From the NCBI GenBank assembly GCA_022641095.1, contig JALCDB010000002.1:186514-250513 (forward strand): a DNA stretch of 64,000 bases. The letters are read 5' to 3'. Within the stretch, counting starts at the first letter, position 1, and the number at the start of each line of letters is the position of its first letter. The notes beneath the pieces are model-generated. The model made no database searches and was not told the origin of the DNA. It saw nothing but the letters and a program-made list of their open reading frames with translations. The translations under genes and the position numbers were made by a program. Shown piece by piece: positions 42,818 through 51,875 of this stretch. This DNA is from Bacilli bacterium. GTDB lineage: Bacteria; Bacillota_I; Bacilli_A; RFN20; CAG-826.

Positions 42818-43702
42818 AAAGCGGTCGCGCCATTTTGGGTCGTAGATGCCGCTCCGCAGCATTGCAATCTCCTTTTTGTACGTCTGAATCGAGTTCGCCG
42901 GCGGGGTTTCAAGGATTTTGGGCACGTCCGCGAGGCGGGGATCGCCCACCCATTTTTCAAGGGTCGAAAATCCGATCGTCCCATAGCCGATATTCTCATG
43001 GCGGTCTTTATGGGATCCGCGCTGGTTTTTGGAATCGTTCAAATGGATGACAAGGAGCTTTCTAAGGCCAAACGTTTCCTCAAAAGAAGTTAAGAGGCCA
43101 TCGAGGTCTTTAACGTCCTCCCCCGCGTCGTTAAGATGGCATGTGTCAAGGCAGACCCCGATGCGACCTTGGTTTTTGCTGAGGGAAATGATTTGGGCGA
43201 TTTCTTTGAAATTCCGCCCGATTTCGTGACCCTTGCCCGCCATCGTCTCCAGGGCGATCCGAACGTTGGTGCCATCCCTTTCAAGGACTTCATCCAACCC
43301 GCGGGCAACGTTTCGGATGCCCTCCTGAGGGGTTTCGCCCGTGGCTGAGCCGGGATGCAAAACCAAAGTCGTGAGCCCGAATCCGGCCACGCGCCGGAAC
43401 TCATCGACAAGAAAAGAGACGGCCGCTTCCGCGGAAAGGGGATCGCTTCTGGCAGCCAAGTTGACGATGTAGGGCGCATGGACCACGATTTTGCTTTCGG
43501 GGAAGGCATGGTCGGCCAAAAATGATCGTCCCTCTTTTATCTTGAGCCGCGACAGCGGAACCCGGCGCGTGTTTTGGGGGGCCCCGGTGTAGAACATGAA
43601 AGCCGTTTCGCCATATTCGAGCGCCAAATGGCAGGTGCCTAGATATGAATCGGGAGCCCTCATCGGAAGATGGGAACCCAAGAAAAGCCTTTTAGCGGCC
43701 AT
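42812..43702 (-). CDS. nfo: Endonuclease IV
   Basis: A 296-residue TIM-barrel AP endonuclease of base-excision repair with three metal sites: 'VVHAPYIVNLAA', 'LVLHPGSATGET', 'IALETMAGKG', 'GVCLDTCHLNDAGED', 'LLVIHLNDSKNQRGSHKDRHENIGYG' (outline) and 'ILETPP'. ATG 43702 is chosen from the family N-terminus ('LFLGSHLPM'); it lies within the end of the helicase gene, so the two are coupled. Confidence 0.94.
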   Translation of the reverse strand: MAAKRLFLGSHLPMRAPDSYLGTCHLALEYGETAFMFYTGAPQNTRRVPLSRLKIKEGRSFLADHAFPESKIVVHAPYIVNLAARSDPLSAEAAVSFLVDEFRRVAGFGLTTLVLHPGSATGETPQEGIRNVARGLDEVLERDGTNVRIALETMAGKGHEIGRNFKEIAQIISLSKNQGRIGVCLDTCHLNDAGEDVKDLDGLLTSFEETFGLRKLLVIHLNDSKNQRGSHKDRHENIGYGTIGFSTLEKWVGDPRLADVPKILETPPANSIQTYKKEIAMLRSGIYDPKWRDRFL

Positions 43703-45068
43703 CGGAGGGTTTCTTCGCTTTCGCTTGCTCGCGGGCAAGCTCCTGGCGAACTTTCATCTGAATCGCCTTGCGGCGGTACTTGCGCTTGACTTTCTCGATC
43801 GCCCACTTCCGCTTTTTCTTATAAGCTGGCTTAACCTTGCCTGAACGCGTCTGCGCCTTGGCGATTTTGATCTCGCGAAGCTCGTTATCGCTGATGAAGG
43901 CCTTTTTCTTGAACAGTTTCCTTTTGGGGGCGAGACCAACCGGATCCGGATTCAGTTCCCCCTTGCGAAGCACGTAGAAGTCGAAGGGCGCCCCGGCCTC
44001 GAAAAGAGCGTTCGCCCGAGCGCGACGATCGTCATCGTAGAAAACCCAACTGTCGCCTTCTTTCCCAAAACGCCCCGTTCGTCCGGCGCGATGGAAATAG
44101 AACTCGCTTTCGGAAGGAAGGTCGAGCGAAACGACGTCCGAAACGTCCTCGATGTCAATGCCACGGGCCAGCAAATCGCTGGCGACGATGACTTGATGCC
44201 GATTTTTTTTGATGTCGCGGATCGTTTTCTTGCGGGCCCGCTCGCCAAGGCTTCCGGTGAAGAAGGCGGCGTCGATCCCGCTTTCCAAAAGGCGTTTATA
44301 GCACTTGTCGACCGTTTCTTTCTTCGAAGCGAAAACCAGGCAAAGATAGGGTTTGCGGATGAGGAGGAAGGAAACGAGGGCGTCGTTGACGTCCTGATGC
44401 TTGATGTCGACGAGGTGGTGGCGGACCGTCGCGGCGGTCTCGGTCTTTTCCCCTTCGAACTCAAAGTCGCCGCCGACGAAACCGCGAAGTTTGTCCCGGA
44501 GATTCTGCTTAAGGGTGGCGCTGAAGACCATGGTCTGCGGATCCTTAAGCAGCGCGAAAATTTCCTCGATGTCGCCGAAATAACCCAAATCGAGAAGCAT
44601 GTCGGCCTCGTCGAGGACGACGGAACGGACGCTTTGAAGATTCAAAACGTGTTTGTCGACGAGAAGGTCCTTAAGGCGTCCAGGCGTGCCGACGATCATC
44701 TGAGGGGCTTCGCTAAGCCCCTCCTCGTTTTGGCTGACATCGGCCTCGCTCGTGAGGAGCCGGACTTTGAGCCTTGGCATGTAACGCGCGAATTCACGGG
44801 CGAAATCATAGGTCTGACGAGCGAGTTCGCGGGTCGGGGCGACGATAAGGGACTGAAGGCGGGGCAAGGAAAAATCGGTTTTTTCGATAAGGGGCACCAA
44901 AAAGGCGTGGGTCTTGCCGCTGCCGGTCGCCGATTGGGCCAGGACGGATTGGCCTCGCAAGGCTTTCGGGATGACGGCGCTTTGGACGGGGGAAGGCTCG
45001 AGGTAACCCATTTTGCGAAGGGCCGCGACCATCGGGGCGGATAAATTGAAGGCGCTAAATGAACTCAT
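43692..45068 (-). CDS. DEAD-box RNA helicase, CshB-like
   Basis: A 458-residue helicase. N-terminal Q motif ('FSAFNLSAPMVAALRKMGY', 'PSPVQ'), motif I 'AQSATGSGKTHAF', Ia 'VAPTRELARQ', II 'VLDEADMLLD', III 'FSAT', and in the second RecA domain 'VIVASDLLARGIDI' and VI 'HRAGRTGRFG'. A Lys/Arg-rich tail of about 70 residues follows, typical of CshB-type cold-shock helicases that open RNA in ribosome assembly and decay. Located between nif3/ispH and nfo, like yqfR in Bacillus. Confidence 0.92.
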   Translation of the reverse strand: MSSFSAFNLSAPMVAALRKMGYLEPSPVQSAVIPKALRGQSVLAQSATGSGKTHAFLVPLIEKTDFSLPRLQSLIVAPTRELARQTYDFAREFARYMPRLKVRLLTSEADVSQNEEGLSEAPQMIVGTPGRLKDLLVDKHVLNLQSVRSVVLDEADMLLDLGYFGDIEEIFALLKDPQTMVFSATLKQNLRDKLRGFVGGDFEFEGEKTETAATVRHHLVDIKHQDVNDALVSFLLIRKPYLCLVFASKKETVDKCYKRLLESGIDAAFFTGSLGERARKKTIRDIKKNRHQVIVASDLLARGIDIEDVSDVVSLDLPSESEFYFHRAGRTGRFGKEGDSWVFYDDDRRARANALFEAGAPFDFYVLRKGELNPDPVGLAPKRKLFKKKAFISDNELREIKIAKAQTRSGKVKPAYKKKRKWAIEKVKRKYRRKAIQMKVRQELAREQAKAKKPSDGR

Positions 45069-45073
45069 GGCTG

Positions 45074-45088
45074 TTCTATTATATAGAA
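45074..45088 (-). promoter_or_regulatory. Helicase promoter -10 inside an inverted repeat
   Basis: TTCTAT (45074-45079), three bases, ATAGAA (45083-45088). TATAAT for the helicase is the reverse complement of 45078-45083, nine bases before its ATG, with no ribosome site. Confidence 0.5.
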
Positions 45089-45117
45089 AAGCCTTCCCGG
45101 GTGCACTTTTTTCGCGC

Positions 45118-45123
45118 TATAGT
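45118..45123 (+). promoter_or_regulatory. ispH -10 box
   Basis: TATAGT preceded by GC; the ispH ATG starts six bases later, so the expected transcription start coincides with the start codon. Confidence 0.5.
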
Positions 45124-45129
45124 GAATCC

Positions 45130-46002
45130 ATGGAAGTCTGGGCCTTGGAGCCTCACGGATTCTGTGAGGGCGTCAACCGCGCGTTTTCGATGGCCGAGGA
45201 AGCCATGAAAACGGCCACGCCCCTTTATTCGCTCGGCCTTCTGATCCATAACGAAAAAGTCATTGATGCCCTTCGGGATCGCGGCCTGGTCGCCCTCGAT
45301 GAGCGAAACTCCTCCTTAGAAAGCCTTCTTCGCGGCTTGCCCGATGGTTCTTCCGTCCTTTTCTCCGCCCATGGGCACGACCCGAAACTCGACGTCATCG
45401 CCAAGGAAAAACGAATAAAAGCCATCGACTCGACCTGCCCTTACGTCAAAGCCAACATGAATCGTATCCTGTGGGCCCTCGAGCGCGGCAGTTCCGTGAT
45501 CTACATCGGCAGGAAAGGCCATCTGGAATGCGAGGCCGCCCTGTCTTTAGGCGAGCGGGTCTATCTTTACGAAGAGCCGCGCGAAGGTTTTGCGCCCCGC
45601 TACTGCGCCATTAACGAGTCCAAACCCTATGTCATCGCCCAAACGACGATGGACGAAGACGAGGTCGATCGCGCCTATGGCCTTATCTCCGCACGCTATC
45701 CCGAAGCCGTTTACGCCGGTGGGCGCTGCCCTTCGACCGTAAGGAGGCAAACATCCCTCATTGAGGCCCCTCGCGACATCGACGTCTACGTGATCCTCGG
45801 CAGCGAGCGCAGCAACAACACGAACCGCCTCGCCACCCTCGTCAAAAAGCACCATCCCGGCGCCGCCCTCATCCGGGCGATGGATAAGCGCGGTCTCCTT
45901 TCCGTCGATTTCTCGAAATTCAGAAAAGCCGCCTTGGCCAGTGGGACGTCGACGGATCCGGAAACATACCAAGAAGCCTTGGCGTATCTTAAATCGCTAT
46001 AA
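45130..46002 (+). CDS. ispH: 4-hydroxy-3-methylbut-2-enyl diphosphate reductase IspH
   Basis: A 290-residue [4Fe-4S] enzyme, last step of the MEP pathway. The three cluster cysteines are in 'HGFCEGVNRA', 'DSTCPYVKAN' and 'GGRCPSTVRRQ'. The catalytic HPE motif reads 'GHLECE' (Pro replaced by Leu, His and Glu kept). 'AQTTMDEDE' and 'GSERSNNTNRLATL' complete the family pattern. ATG 45130 has no ribosome site. It converges with the Nif3-like gene, 40 bases apart. Confidence 0.94.
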   Translation: MEVWALEPHGFCEGVNRAFSMAEEAMKTATPLYSLGLLIHNEKVIDALRDRGLVALDERNSSLESLLRGLPDGSSVLFSAHGHDPKLDVIAKEKRIKAIDSTCPYVKANMNRILWALERGSSVIYIGRKGHLECEAALSLGERVYLYEEPREGFAPRYCAINESKPYVIAQTTMDEDEVDRAYGLISARYPEAVYAGGRCPSTVRRQTSLIEAPRDIDVYVILGSERSNNTNRLATLVKKHHPGAALIRAMDKRGLLSVDFSKFRKAALASGTSTDPETYQEALAYLKSL

Positions 46003-46042
46003 AAGCAACCGCGACCCCCATCGACGCGTGGTTCTCTCGCCT

Positions 46043-46807
46043 CTATATGACTATTGGCGTTTTCTCGTGGTCGACCGTCTCCACGCGCAAGGTTGGGTCA
46101 AGGCGAAGGATCGTTTGCCGCATCCGCGGCATGAACGCCTTCTCGATTTCGTGCGGAAGGTCCAAATAGTCATAATGGCGAAGCGTGACCTCGCGTCTCC
46201 CATGGTGGGGCATATCACCCGAGACGAAGATGTCGTAGCCAAGCCTTTGGGCCAGCTCGTTCCCCCGCCAGCCGCCGCCCCCGACGATGGCAACGCTTCT
46301 GACGACCGCTTTCCCGGCGGCGATGAGCAATCCATAATCGACGCCGAGCCTCTTTTTGGCGTAATAGGCGAAGTCCGCGATGGGCAAGGGCATTGGAAGA
46401 CGCCCTCCGCGCGCCATCGGGCAGCCTTCGAGGGGTTTGACGTCCAGCAACCCCAGGCGATCGGCCAAAGCGTCGTTCATACCTGGAGTACCCGCATCGA
46501 AGTTCGTGTGGAAACTATAAACCGCCAAACCTTCTTTTTCGGTCCGCTCATAAAGGCTCCTCTTAATCGGATCGTGAGCCAAGACGGAGCCTTTCGGGCC
46601 GAAAACGAACGGATGGTGGGTGACAATGAGATCGGGATGGAGGCGCTTGGCCACAGGATAAACCTCGTCGTCATAGTCGAGGCAAAGCAGGATGACGTTG
46701 CTTTCTTCGGGCAGTTTCCCGCACATGAGGCCTCCGAAATCGCCTTTTTCCCTCAGGCGTTGCGGATAGAAGGCGGCAAGTTCTCTGAGCAGCCGACGCG
46801 TCTTCAT
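46043..46807 (-). CDS. Nif3-like dinuclear metal-centre protein
   Basis: A 254-residue member of the Nif3/YqfO family. Metal-ligand motifs: 'LIVTHHPFVFGP', 'YSFHTNFDAGTPGMNDALA', 'VSGDMPHHGRRE' and 'LRHYDYLDLPH'. Some relatives act as GTP cyclohydrolase IB-like or unknown hydrolases; function here is unassigned. ATG 46807 overlaps the trmK stop as ATGA. The short form lacks the inserted PII-like domain of Bacillus YqfO. Confidence 0.9.
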   Translation of the reverse strand: MKTRRLLRELAAFYPQRLREKGDFGGLMCGKLPEESNVILLCLDYDDEVYPVAKRLHPDLIVTHHPFVFGPKGSVLAHDPIKRSLYERTEKEGLAVYSFHTNFDAGTPGMNDALADRLGLLDVKPLEGCPMARGGRLPMPLPIADFAYYAKKRLGVDYGLLIAAGKAVVRSVAIVGGGGWRGNELAQRLGYDIFVSGDMPHHGRREVTLRHYDYLDLPHEIEKAFMPRMRQTILRLDPTLRVETVDHEKTPIVI

Positions 46808-47475
46808 TCGATGGTCTCCTCGATGAGGCGAGCGCGCTGTAGCAGTTCCTCGCGCTTTGCGCTCCGCCCTCGCGGCAACGAAACGGCGATTCCCTCGAGC
46901 CGTTTGGCCTCCGCGCCCCAATAGGCGCGCCAAGGCGCCGGCTTCATCGAGAGCGGAAGCGGGCCAAAGGTCAGTTGCCTCTCGTCGTAGACGACCGCCA
47001 AAAGGCTCTTCTCCCAGCGCGAAACCTCGTAATAGAGCCCTCCTTCGACGAGGGAGACGCTCGCGCTTTCGCGGAAGCCGAGGTCCATGAGGGCCCTGTA
47101 GGCGGCGGGACGCTCGCTATGGGGATCGACGATGAGCGTTTTGATGCTGGGATGGGAGGGGACGTCGCGCCGCAAAATGGCGGCGATTAGCTTTCCTCCC
47201 AAACCAGCCAAAACGGCGCAGTCGATCCGCTCATTGACTTGGCTTAAACCGTCGCTTAGGGACAGAAGGCAAGAAGAGGCGAAAGGCGAGGCTTCCACCG
47301 CCCGTCTCATCTTGGCGAAAGGGCCCGGCTTGTTCTCGATGCCCATTGCGAAAGGAACCTTCCCCCTCCCCAAAAGCGAAAGCGGGACGGCGGCGTGGTC
47401 GCTCCCAACGTCGGCCACCGAAACGCCGAACGGCACAAGGCCGACGATGGCTTCGAGCCGTTCGCTGAGTCTCAT
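46804..47475 (-). CDS. trmK: tRNA (adenine-22-N1)-methyltransferase TrmK
   Basis: A 223-residue Rossmann-fold methyltransferase. S-adenosylmethionine-binding '[19 protein letters not shown]', '[20 protein letters not shown]' (outline), '[16 protein letters not shown]' and the C-terminal coiled-coil typical of TrmK. It stands after the sigma genes and before nif3, as in Bacillus (yqfN). ATG 47475 overlaps the upstream stop. Confidence 0.92.
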   Translation of the reverse strand: MRLSERLEAIVGLVPFGVSVADVGSDHAAVPLSLLGRGKVPFAMGIENKPGPFAKMRRAVEASPFASSCLLSLSDGLSQVNERIDCAVLAGLGGKLIAAILRRDVPSHPSIKTLIVDPHSERPAAYRALMDLGFRESASVSLVEGGLYYEVSRWEKSLLAVVYDERQLTFGPLPLSMKPAPWRAYWGAEAKRLEGIAVSLPRGRSAKREELLQRARLIEETIE

Positions 47476-48503
47476 CGGAGGGCCTTTCTCATCTTGGCGA
47501 GGGCGGCGTCGCGGATTTGGCGGATCCTTTCGCGCGAAAGGCCGTAGGTTTTCCCCACTTCCTCAAGGGATTTGGGATCGTTGTCGCCCAAACCGTACAA
47601 CGAGGCGACGATGTCGCGTTCGCGCTCATTAAGGAGGCTCATGCCTTTGCGGATGAGGTTGTTTCGATCCTCGTCCTCGAGCCCGGCCGTCACTTCACGC
47701 TCGCTTTCGTCCACTTTCACGAAGTCGCCGACCTCGCCCGAACCGTCCTCGCCTACCGGGGCGTCGAGGGAAACGGTGTCAGAAGGGAGGGAGGCATAAT
47801 AGGCGATGTCGCTTTCGGTGAGGCCCGGCAAGGCATCGGCCGTTTCCTTATCGTTCGGTTCGCGGCCCAAAGACTGGGCCAGCTTCGTTTTGGCGCGGTT
47901 GATCTTGCGGATGGTGTCGGTCACGTGGATCGGCAGACGGATGTTCCTGGATTGGTCGGCGATGGCCCGGCTCACGGCCTGCTTGATCCACCAAGTGGCG
48001 TAGGTGCTGAACTTGAAGCCTTTGGCGTAGTCGAACTTCTCGGCGGCCCGCGCCAAACCGATGTTGCCCTCTTGGATCAGATCGGCCAAAGGAACGTTGT
48101 TGTTCGAATAATGCTTGGCGATCGAGACGACGAGGCGAAGGTTCGAGTTGATAAGCTCATTCTTGGCCTCCTCGTCGCCTTTGGCGATCCGCTTGGCGAG
48201 CGCGGTTTCCTGCTCACGGCTCAAAAGGGGATACTTACCCATTTCCGACAGATAAAGCTTCAGAATGTCGCTGCTCGAGACTTGGCTTGGGTTTATCGGG
48301 GCCTTCGAAAGCTCATCGTCGCGGATCACGACGCCTTTGGAAACGAGATAGTCCGTCAACGAGTCGTAGTCTTCTTCCGAAAGGCCGAGCTCATCGATTT
48401 GGTCGAGGATATCGTTTTGCTGCAACGAACCGTTGAGGCGCGCTTTTTTAAGAAAGCGCTCTTTGGCTTCTTCCAGAGGTTTCCGACGAGAGGTTTCGCT
48501 CAT
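47472..48503 (-). CDS. Second sigma-70 family factor, RpoD-like paralogue
   Basis: A 343-residue sigma factor with regions 1.2 ('[21 protein letters not shown]' outline), 2 ('[16 protein letters not shown]', '[21 protein letters not shown]', '[21 protein letters not shown]' outline), 3 and 4.2 ('[26 protein letters not shown]' outline). A short region 1.1-like part ('[18 protein letters not shown]') is kept. It differs from the main factor in region 2.4/3.0 ('[23 protein letters not shown]' outline versus '[19 protein letters not shown]'). It lies 11 bases after sigA with its own AAGGAG site, so both are made from one mRNA. It looks like a duplicated primary (group 2) sigma factor. Confidence 0.9.
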   Translation of the reverse strand: MSETSRRKPLEEAKERFLKKARLNGSLQQNDILDQIDELGLSEEDYDSLTDYLVSKGVVIRDDELSKAPINPSQVSSSDILKLYLSEMGKYPLLSREQETALAKRIAKGDEEAKNELINSNLRLVVSIAKHYSNNNVPLADLIQEGNIGLARAAEKFDYAKGFKFSTYATWWIKQAVSRAIADQSRNIRLPIHVTDTIRKINRAKTKLAQSLGREPNDKETADALPGLTESDIAYYASLPSDTVSLDAPVGEDGSGEVGDFVKVDESEREVTAGLEDEDRNNLIRKGMSLLNERERDIVASLYGLGDNDPKSLEEVGKTYGLSRERIRQIRDAALAKMRKALR

Positions 48504-48514
48504 GCCTTCTCCTT

Positions 48515-49975
48515 TTATTTCGAATGGGTATCGGGTCCGGAGGCGAAGAGAGCCTCATGATAGTCGCCGAGTTTCTTGGCCCGGGTCGGATGGCGGAGTT
48601 TCTTGATGGCCTTGGCTTCGATTTGGCGAATCCGCTCACGGGTGACGCCGAATTCCTTGCCGACTTCCTCAAGCGTCCGCGGACGGTTGTCGTCGAGCCC
48701 ATAGCGAAGGCGAAGAACCCGCTCCTCGCGATCGGTCAAGTCTTTCATGATTTCGTAAAGTTCGTCCTTAAGGAGCGATTTGGTCGTGTATTCCTCAGGG
48801 CTTTGAGCCTCCTTGTCCTCGATGAAATCGCCGAGATGGCTATCGTCCTCCTCGCCGATTGGGGTTTCAAGGGAAACCGGTTCAAGGGCGATGCGCTGAA
48901 TCTCGCGGATGCGGTCCGGGGAAAGGACTCCCTCCATCTTTTGGCTGATCTCCTCGGCGGTTGGGTCGCGCCCAAGCTCCTGAACGAGAAGGCGCTGGAC
49001 GCGGGTCATCTTATTGATGGTTTCAACCATGTGAACCGGAATGCGGATCGTGCGCGCTTGGTCGGCGATGGCCCGAGTGATGGCTTGGCGAATCCACCAT
49101 GTGGCGTAGGTGCTGAACTTAAAACCTTTGGTGTAATCGAACTTCTCGACGGCCTTGATGAGGCCCATGTTACCCTCTTGGATCAAATCGAGGAAATGCA
49201 TACCGCGGCCAACGTAGTGCTTGGCGATCGAAATGACGAGACGGAGATTGGCCGTGATAAGTTGGTTCTTGGCTATTTGCGCGTCATCGACGAGATACTG
49301 CTCGTCGGCCGCTTTCTTCTCATCGCCTTTGTTCTTGGCTTCTTCAAGGAGCTTGGCGGCGCCCGGTCCCTCGGCGATCCGCTTGGCGAGTTCGGTTTCT
49401 TCCTTGGCCGTCAGCAAGTCGACCTTGCCGATTTCCTTGAGGTACATTTTAACGGAATCGTTGACCTTGACCTCGCCGCTTTGGATCTTGGAGAAATCGT
49501 CGATCGTGGCAACCTCTTCCTTTTCGGTCTCGTCGGCGACGTCGGTTTCGACGTCATCCTCGGCGATTTCCTTGGCGGCGTCCACGATTTTGCTTTCGTC
49601 GACATTATCCTCGTCGAGATTGTCCTCATCGTCCTCGGAAATGACTTTTATCTCGTTCTCGCGAAAATAATCGATGAGACTTTCGAACTCGTCGTCGGTC
49701 AAGTCGAGTTTGCTGGTGGCGTCCATGACTTCGCCTTGGTCGATGGAGCCGACGGCCTTCCCCTTCTTAAGGAAATCCCGTTTGATGTTCTCAATGGTCT
49801 TAAGCGTTTCGGCGTCGAGGCCGCCGCCTTCCTCCTCTTCCTCGTCCGCCAAAATGAACGAATCAGCTCCATCCACCGCCTTCGTTTTCTTAGCCTTTGG
49901 GGATTTCCCTTGAGACATCATGGCTTTCTTGGCGGCTTCCTTTTCTTTCACAGAGAATCTCTTTTTCTTGTCCAT
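48515..49975 (-). CDS. sigA: Primary sigma factor SigA/RpoD
   Basis: A 486-residue housekeeping sigma factor. A Lys-rich start and an acidic stretch (about 105-150) join region 1.1 ('[20 protein letters not shown]') to region 1.2 ('[20 protein letters not shown]'), region 2 ('[30 protein letters not shown]' in outline), region 3 and region 4 ('[14 protein letters not shown]', '[22 protein letters not shown]' outline). ATG 49975 follows AAGGAAAAAG; it lies 22 bases after dnaG. Region 2.4/4.2 residues fit the TATAAT/TTGACA promoters seen in this window. Confidence 0.95.
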   Translation of the reverse strand: MDKKKRFSVKEKEAAKKAMMSQGKSPKAKKTKAVDGADSFILADEEEEEGGGLDAETLKTIENIKRDFLKKGKAVGSIDQGEVMDATSKLDLTDDEFESLIDYFRENEIKVISEDDEDNLDEDNVDESKIVDAAKEIAEDDVETDVADETEKEEVATIDDFSKIQSGEVKVNDSVKMYLKEIGKVDLLTAKEETELAKRIAEGPGAAKLLEEAKNKGDEKKAADEQYLVDDAQIAKNQLITANLRLVISIAKHYVGRGMHFLDLIQEGNMGLIKAVEKFDYTKGFKFSTYATWWIRQAITRAIADQARTIRIPVHMVETINKMTRVQRLLVQELGRDPTAEEISQKMEGVLSPDRIREIQRIALEPVSLETPIGEEDDSHLGDFIEDKEAQSPEEYTTKSLLKDELYEIMKDLTDREERVLRLRYGLDDNRPRTLEEVGKEFGVTRERIRQIEAKAIKKLRHPTRAKKLGDYHEALFASGPDTHSK

Positions 49976-49997
49976 ACGCTTTTTCCTTTTCCTTTCT

Positions 49998-51812
49998 TCA
50001 ATCGGCTTTCTTCTTGGCGCGCCGTTCTTTCTGGCGCTCGGCGAATTCTTTGATGAGGACGGCTTTTTCCTCATCGCTTTTGCCTTGGAAGGCCTTTTGG
50101 GTCTCCTGAGCATCGGATAGTCGGCTCTTCTCTTCGGCGATCGCCTTGGCGCAATCGGGCATCGATCGCTCTGTGTAAGGGGGATGGTAATTGTCCTCCG
50201 CGACCTTCGTCACCTCGGATTGCAACTCGTCGCTATTGGGAGCGTCGCTCGCGGCGATGTCGTTGATCAACGCCGAGATGTCGATGGGCCCGCTCCGTTT
50301 CCCCACGTATTCGCGGATGTAATTCGCGATCTCGTTGTAGGAGTCGGTGTAGAAGGAATCGATCGAACGGTCGAAGTACTTGACCGCGTCGACGTTCTCC
50401 ATCATGTAGTAGAGGGCTTCCCGCTCGGCGAGGAATAGCCGCCTGACGAAGCGTTTTTCCGGATGGAGCCGTTCCGTATCGATCTGACTTCCATAACTGA
50501 TTTCCTCGATGGAAGGCTGATCGGCGGGTTTGCTGTTGACTTGATCGCGAATGGCCTTTTCCTCGTACAGCGTGGCTTTCGAAAGCTTAACGATGTAGTT
50601 ATCGCGGTCGATCCCCGCCGGAACGCTTCGTAAGAACGGGATGAAATACATCATCACTTTCCGCCGTTCCTCGGGCGTCTGCAATTTCTTGACGCTCGTG
50701 TAGTAGGAAATTTGGAAATCAAAGGCGTCGACGAGATGACCCATGCTTTCCTTGAGAGCCTCTGATCCGCTTTCCTGCAGAATGTCGTCAGGATCGCGGA
50801 GGTCGCCGGGGTTCGAAACAAGGCGAAAAGAAAGGCCAGCCTTGTTAAGGAGCAAAATCATCTTCATCATCCCCTCTTGACCGGGAGCGTCGCCATCGAG
50901 GCAAAGGCGGACTTCGCAATTCATTTTCCTTAGCAAAGCGATCTGATTGCTCGAAAGATTGGTCCCCATGAGGGCGACCGCCGAATTTATGCCGGCCTTC
51001 CCAAGGGCCATGACGTCCATGAAACCCTCCAAAACGTAGACGTAACCATCATGGTGGGCGGTCCGCTTCGCCACATCGTAGTTATAGAGGTTTTTGCCTT
51101 TTTGGAAGATCTTGGTCTCCGGGGAATTGACGTATTTGCTCGAGCCGTCATCGGCAAGCCGACGGGCCGAGAAACCCACGACCTGACCGTCGGGGTTCTT
51201 AAGCGTGAAAATGAGCCGCCCCGCGTTGCTGTCGGACATGCCCTCGAGTTTCGCCAAGGAAACGCCGATGTCCTCGATCGCTTTAAGCGAATGCCCTTTG
51301 GCCTGGAGGAATTGGATGGTCTTTTTCCCGTCCTTTGGGGCATAGCCCAAGGAGTATTTGGCGATCTCTTCGGCATCAATGTGGCGTTTTTCAAGATAAT
51401 CCGAAGCGATTTTACCCTCTTCGATCGACAAAGCGTACTGGTAGTACTTGTCCAAATCGTCGATGCAGGCATATAAGGGCGTCAAAGAAGCGTCAACGGG
51501 GGCATAATAGGACTTCTTTTCCAAACGGGAATCGTGGAAATTGACCATATCGGCCACTTTTCGAATCGCGTCCTCAAAGGAAATTTTCTCGTATTTTTGA
51601 ACGAAAGTGATGGCGTTGCCACCGGTGCCGCAGGAAAAACATTTGAAAATTTGCTTCTCCCGGCTGATGTTGAGCGAAGGGTGCTTATCGTCGTGAAAAG
51701 GACATAGGGCCACGAAGCTCCGCCCTTTTTTGATGACGGGGATGTACGAGGAAATGATCGTGACGATATCCGCGGCTTTAAGAACGCTGTCGATCAAATC
51801 CTGTGGAAACAT
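49998..51812 (-). CDS. dnaG: DNA primase
   Basis: A 604-residue primase. Zinc-binding domain '[20 protein letters not shown]' (outline) with '[15 protein letters not shown]' (CHC2), then the Toprim domain '[18 protein letters not shown]', '[16 protein letters not shown]' and '[19 protein letters not shown]', and a C-terminal DnaB-interaction domain with charged tail ('[13 protein letters not shown]'). ATG 51812 is preferred over ATG 51815, since AGGAGG is then five bases away rather than two. Confidence 0.94.
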   Translation of the reverse strand: MFPQDLIDSVLKAADIVTIISSYIPVIKKGRSFVALCPFHDDKHPSLNISREKQIFKCFSCGTGGNAITFVQKYEKISFEDAIRKVADMVNFHDSRLEKKSYYAPVDASLTPLYACIDDLDKYYQYALSIEEGKIASDYLEKRHIDAEEIAKYSLGYAPKDGKKTIQFLQAKGHSLKAIEDIGVSLAKLEGMSDSNAGRLIFTLKNPDGQVVGFSARRLADDGSSKYVNSPETKIFQKGKNLYNYDVAKRTAHHDGYVYVLEGFMDVMALGKAGINSAVALMGTNLSSNQIALLRKMNCEVRLCLDGDAPGQEGMMKMILLLNKAGLSFRLVSNPGDLRDPDDILQESGSEALKESMGHLVDAFDFQISYYTSVKKLQTPEERRKVMMYFIPFLRSVPAGIDRDNYIVKLSKATLYEEKAIRDQVNSKPADQPSIEEISYGSQIDTERLHPEKRFVRRLFLAEREALYYMMENVDAVKYFDRSIDSFYTDSYNEIANYIREYVGKRSGPIDISALINDIAASDAPNSDELQSEVTKVAEDNYHPPYTERSMPDCAKAIAEEKSRLSDAQETQKAFQGKSDEEKAVLIKEFAERQKERRAKKKAD

Positions 51813-51824
51813 CATTCCCTCCTG

Positions 51825-51841
51825 ATATTACAAAGTAATAT
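51825..51841 (-). promoter_or_regulatory. Inverted repeat at the dnaG promoter/ribosome site
   Basis: ATATTAC (51825-51831), AAA, GTAATAT (51835-51841). A minus-strand TATATT overlaps it, and AGGAGG follows directly, so it could act on either DNA or RNA level. Confidence 0.4.
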
Positions 51842-51875
51842 AATCTACTGATTCACAACTTCTTAACCACTAATG

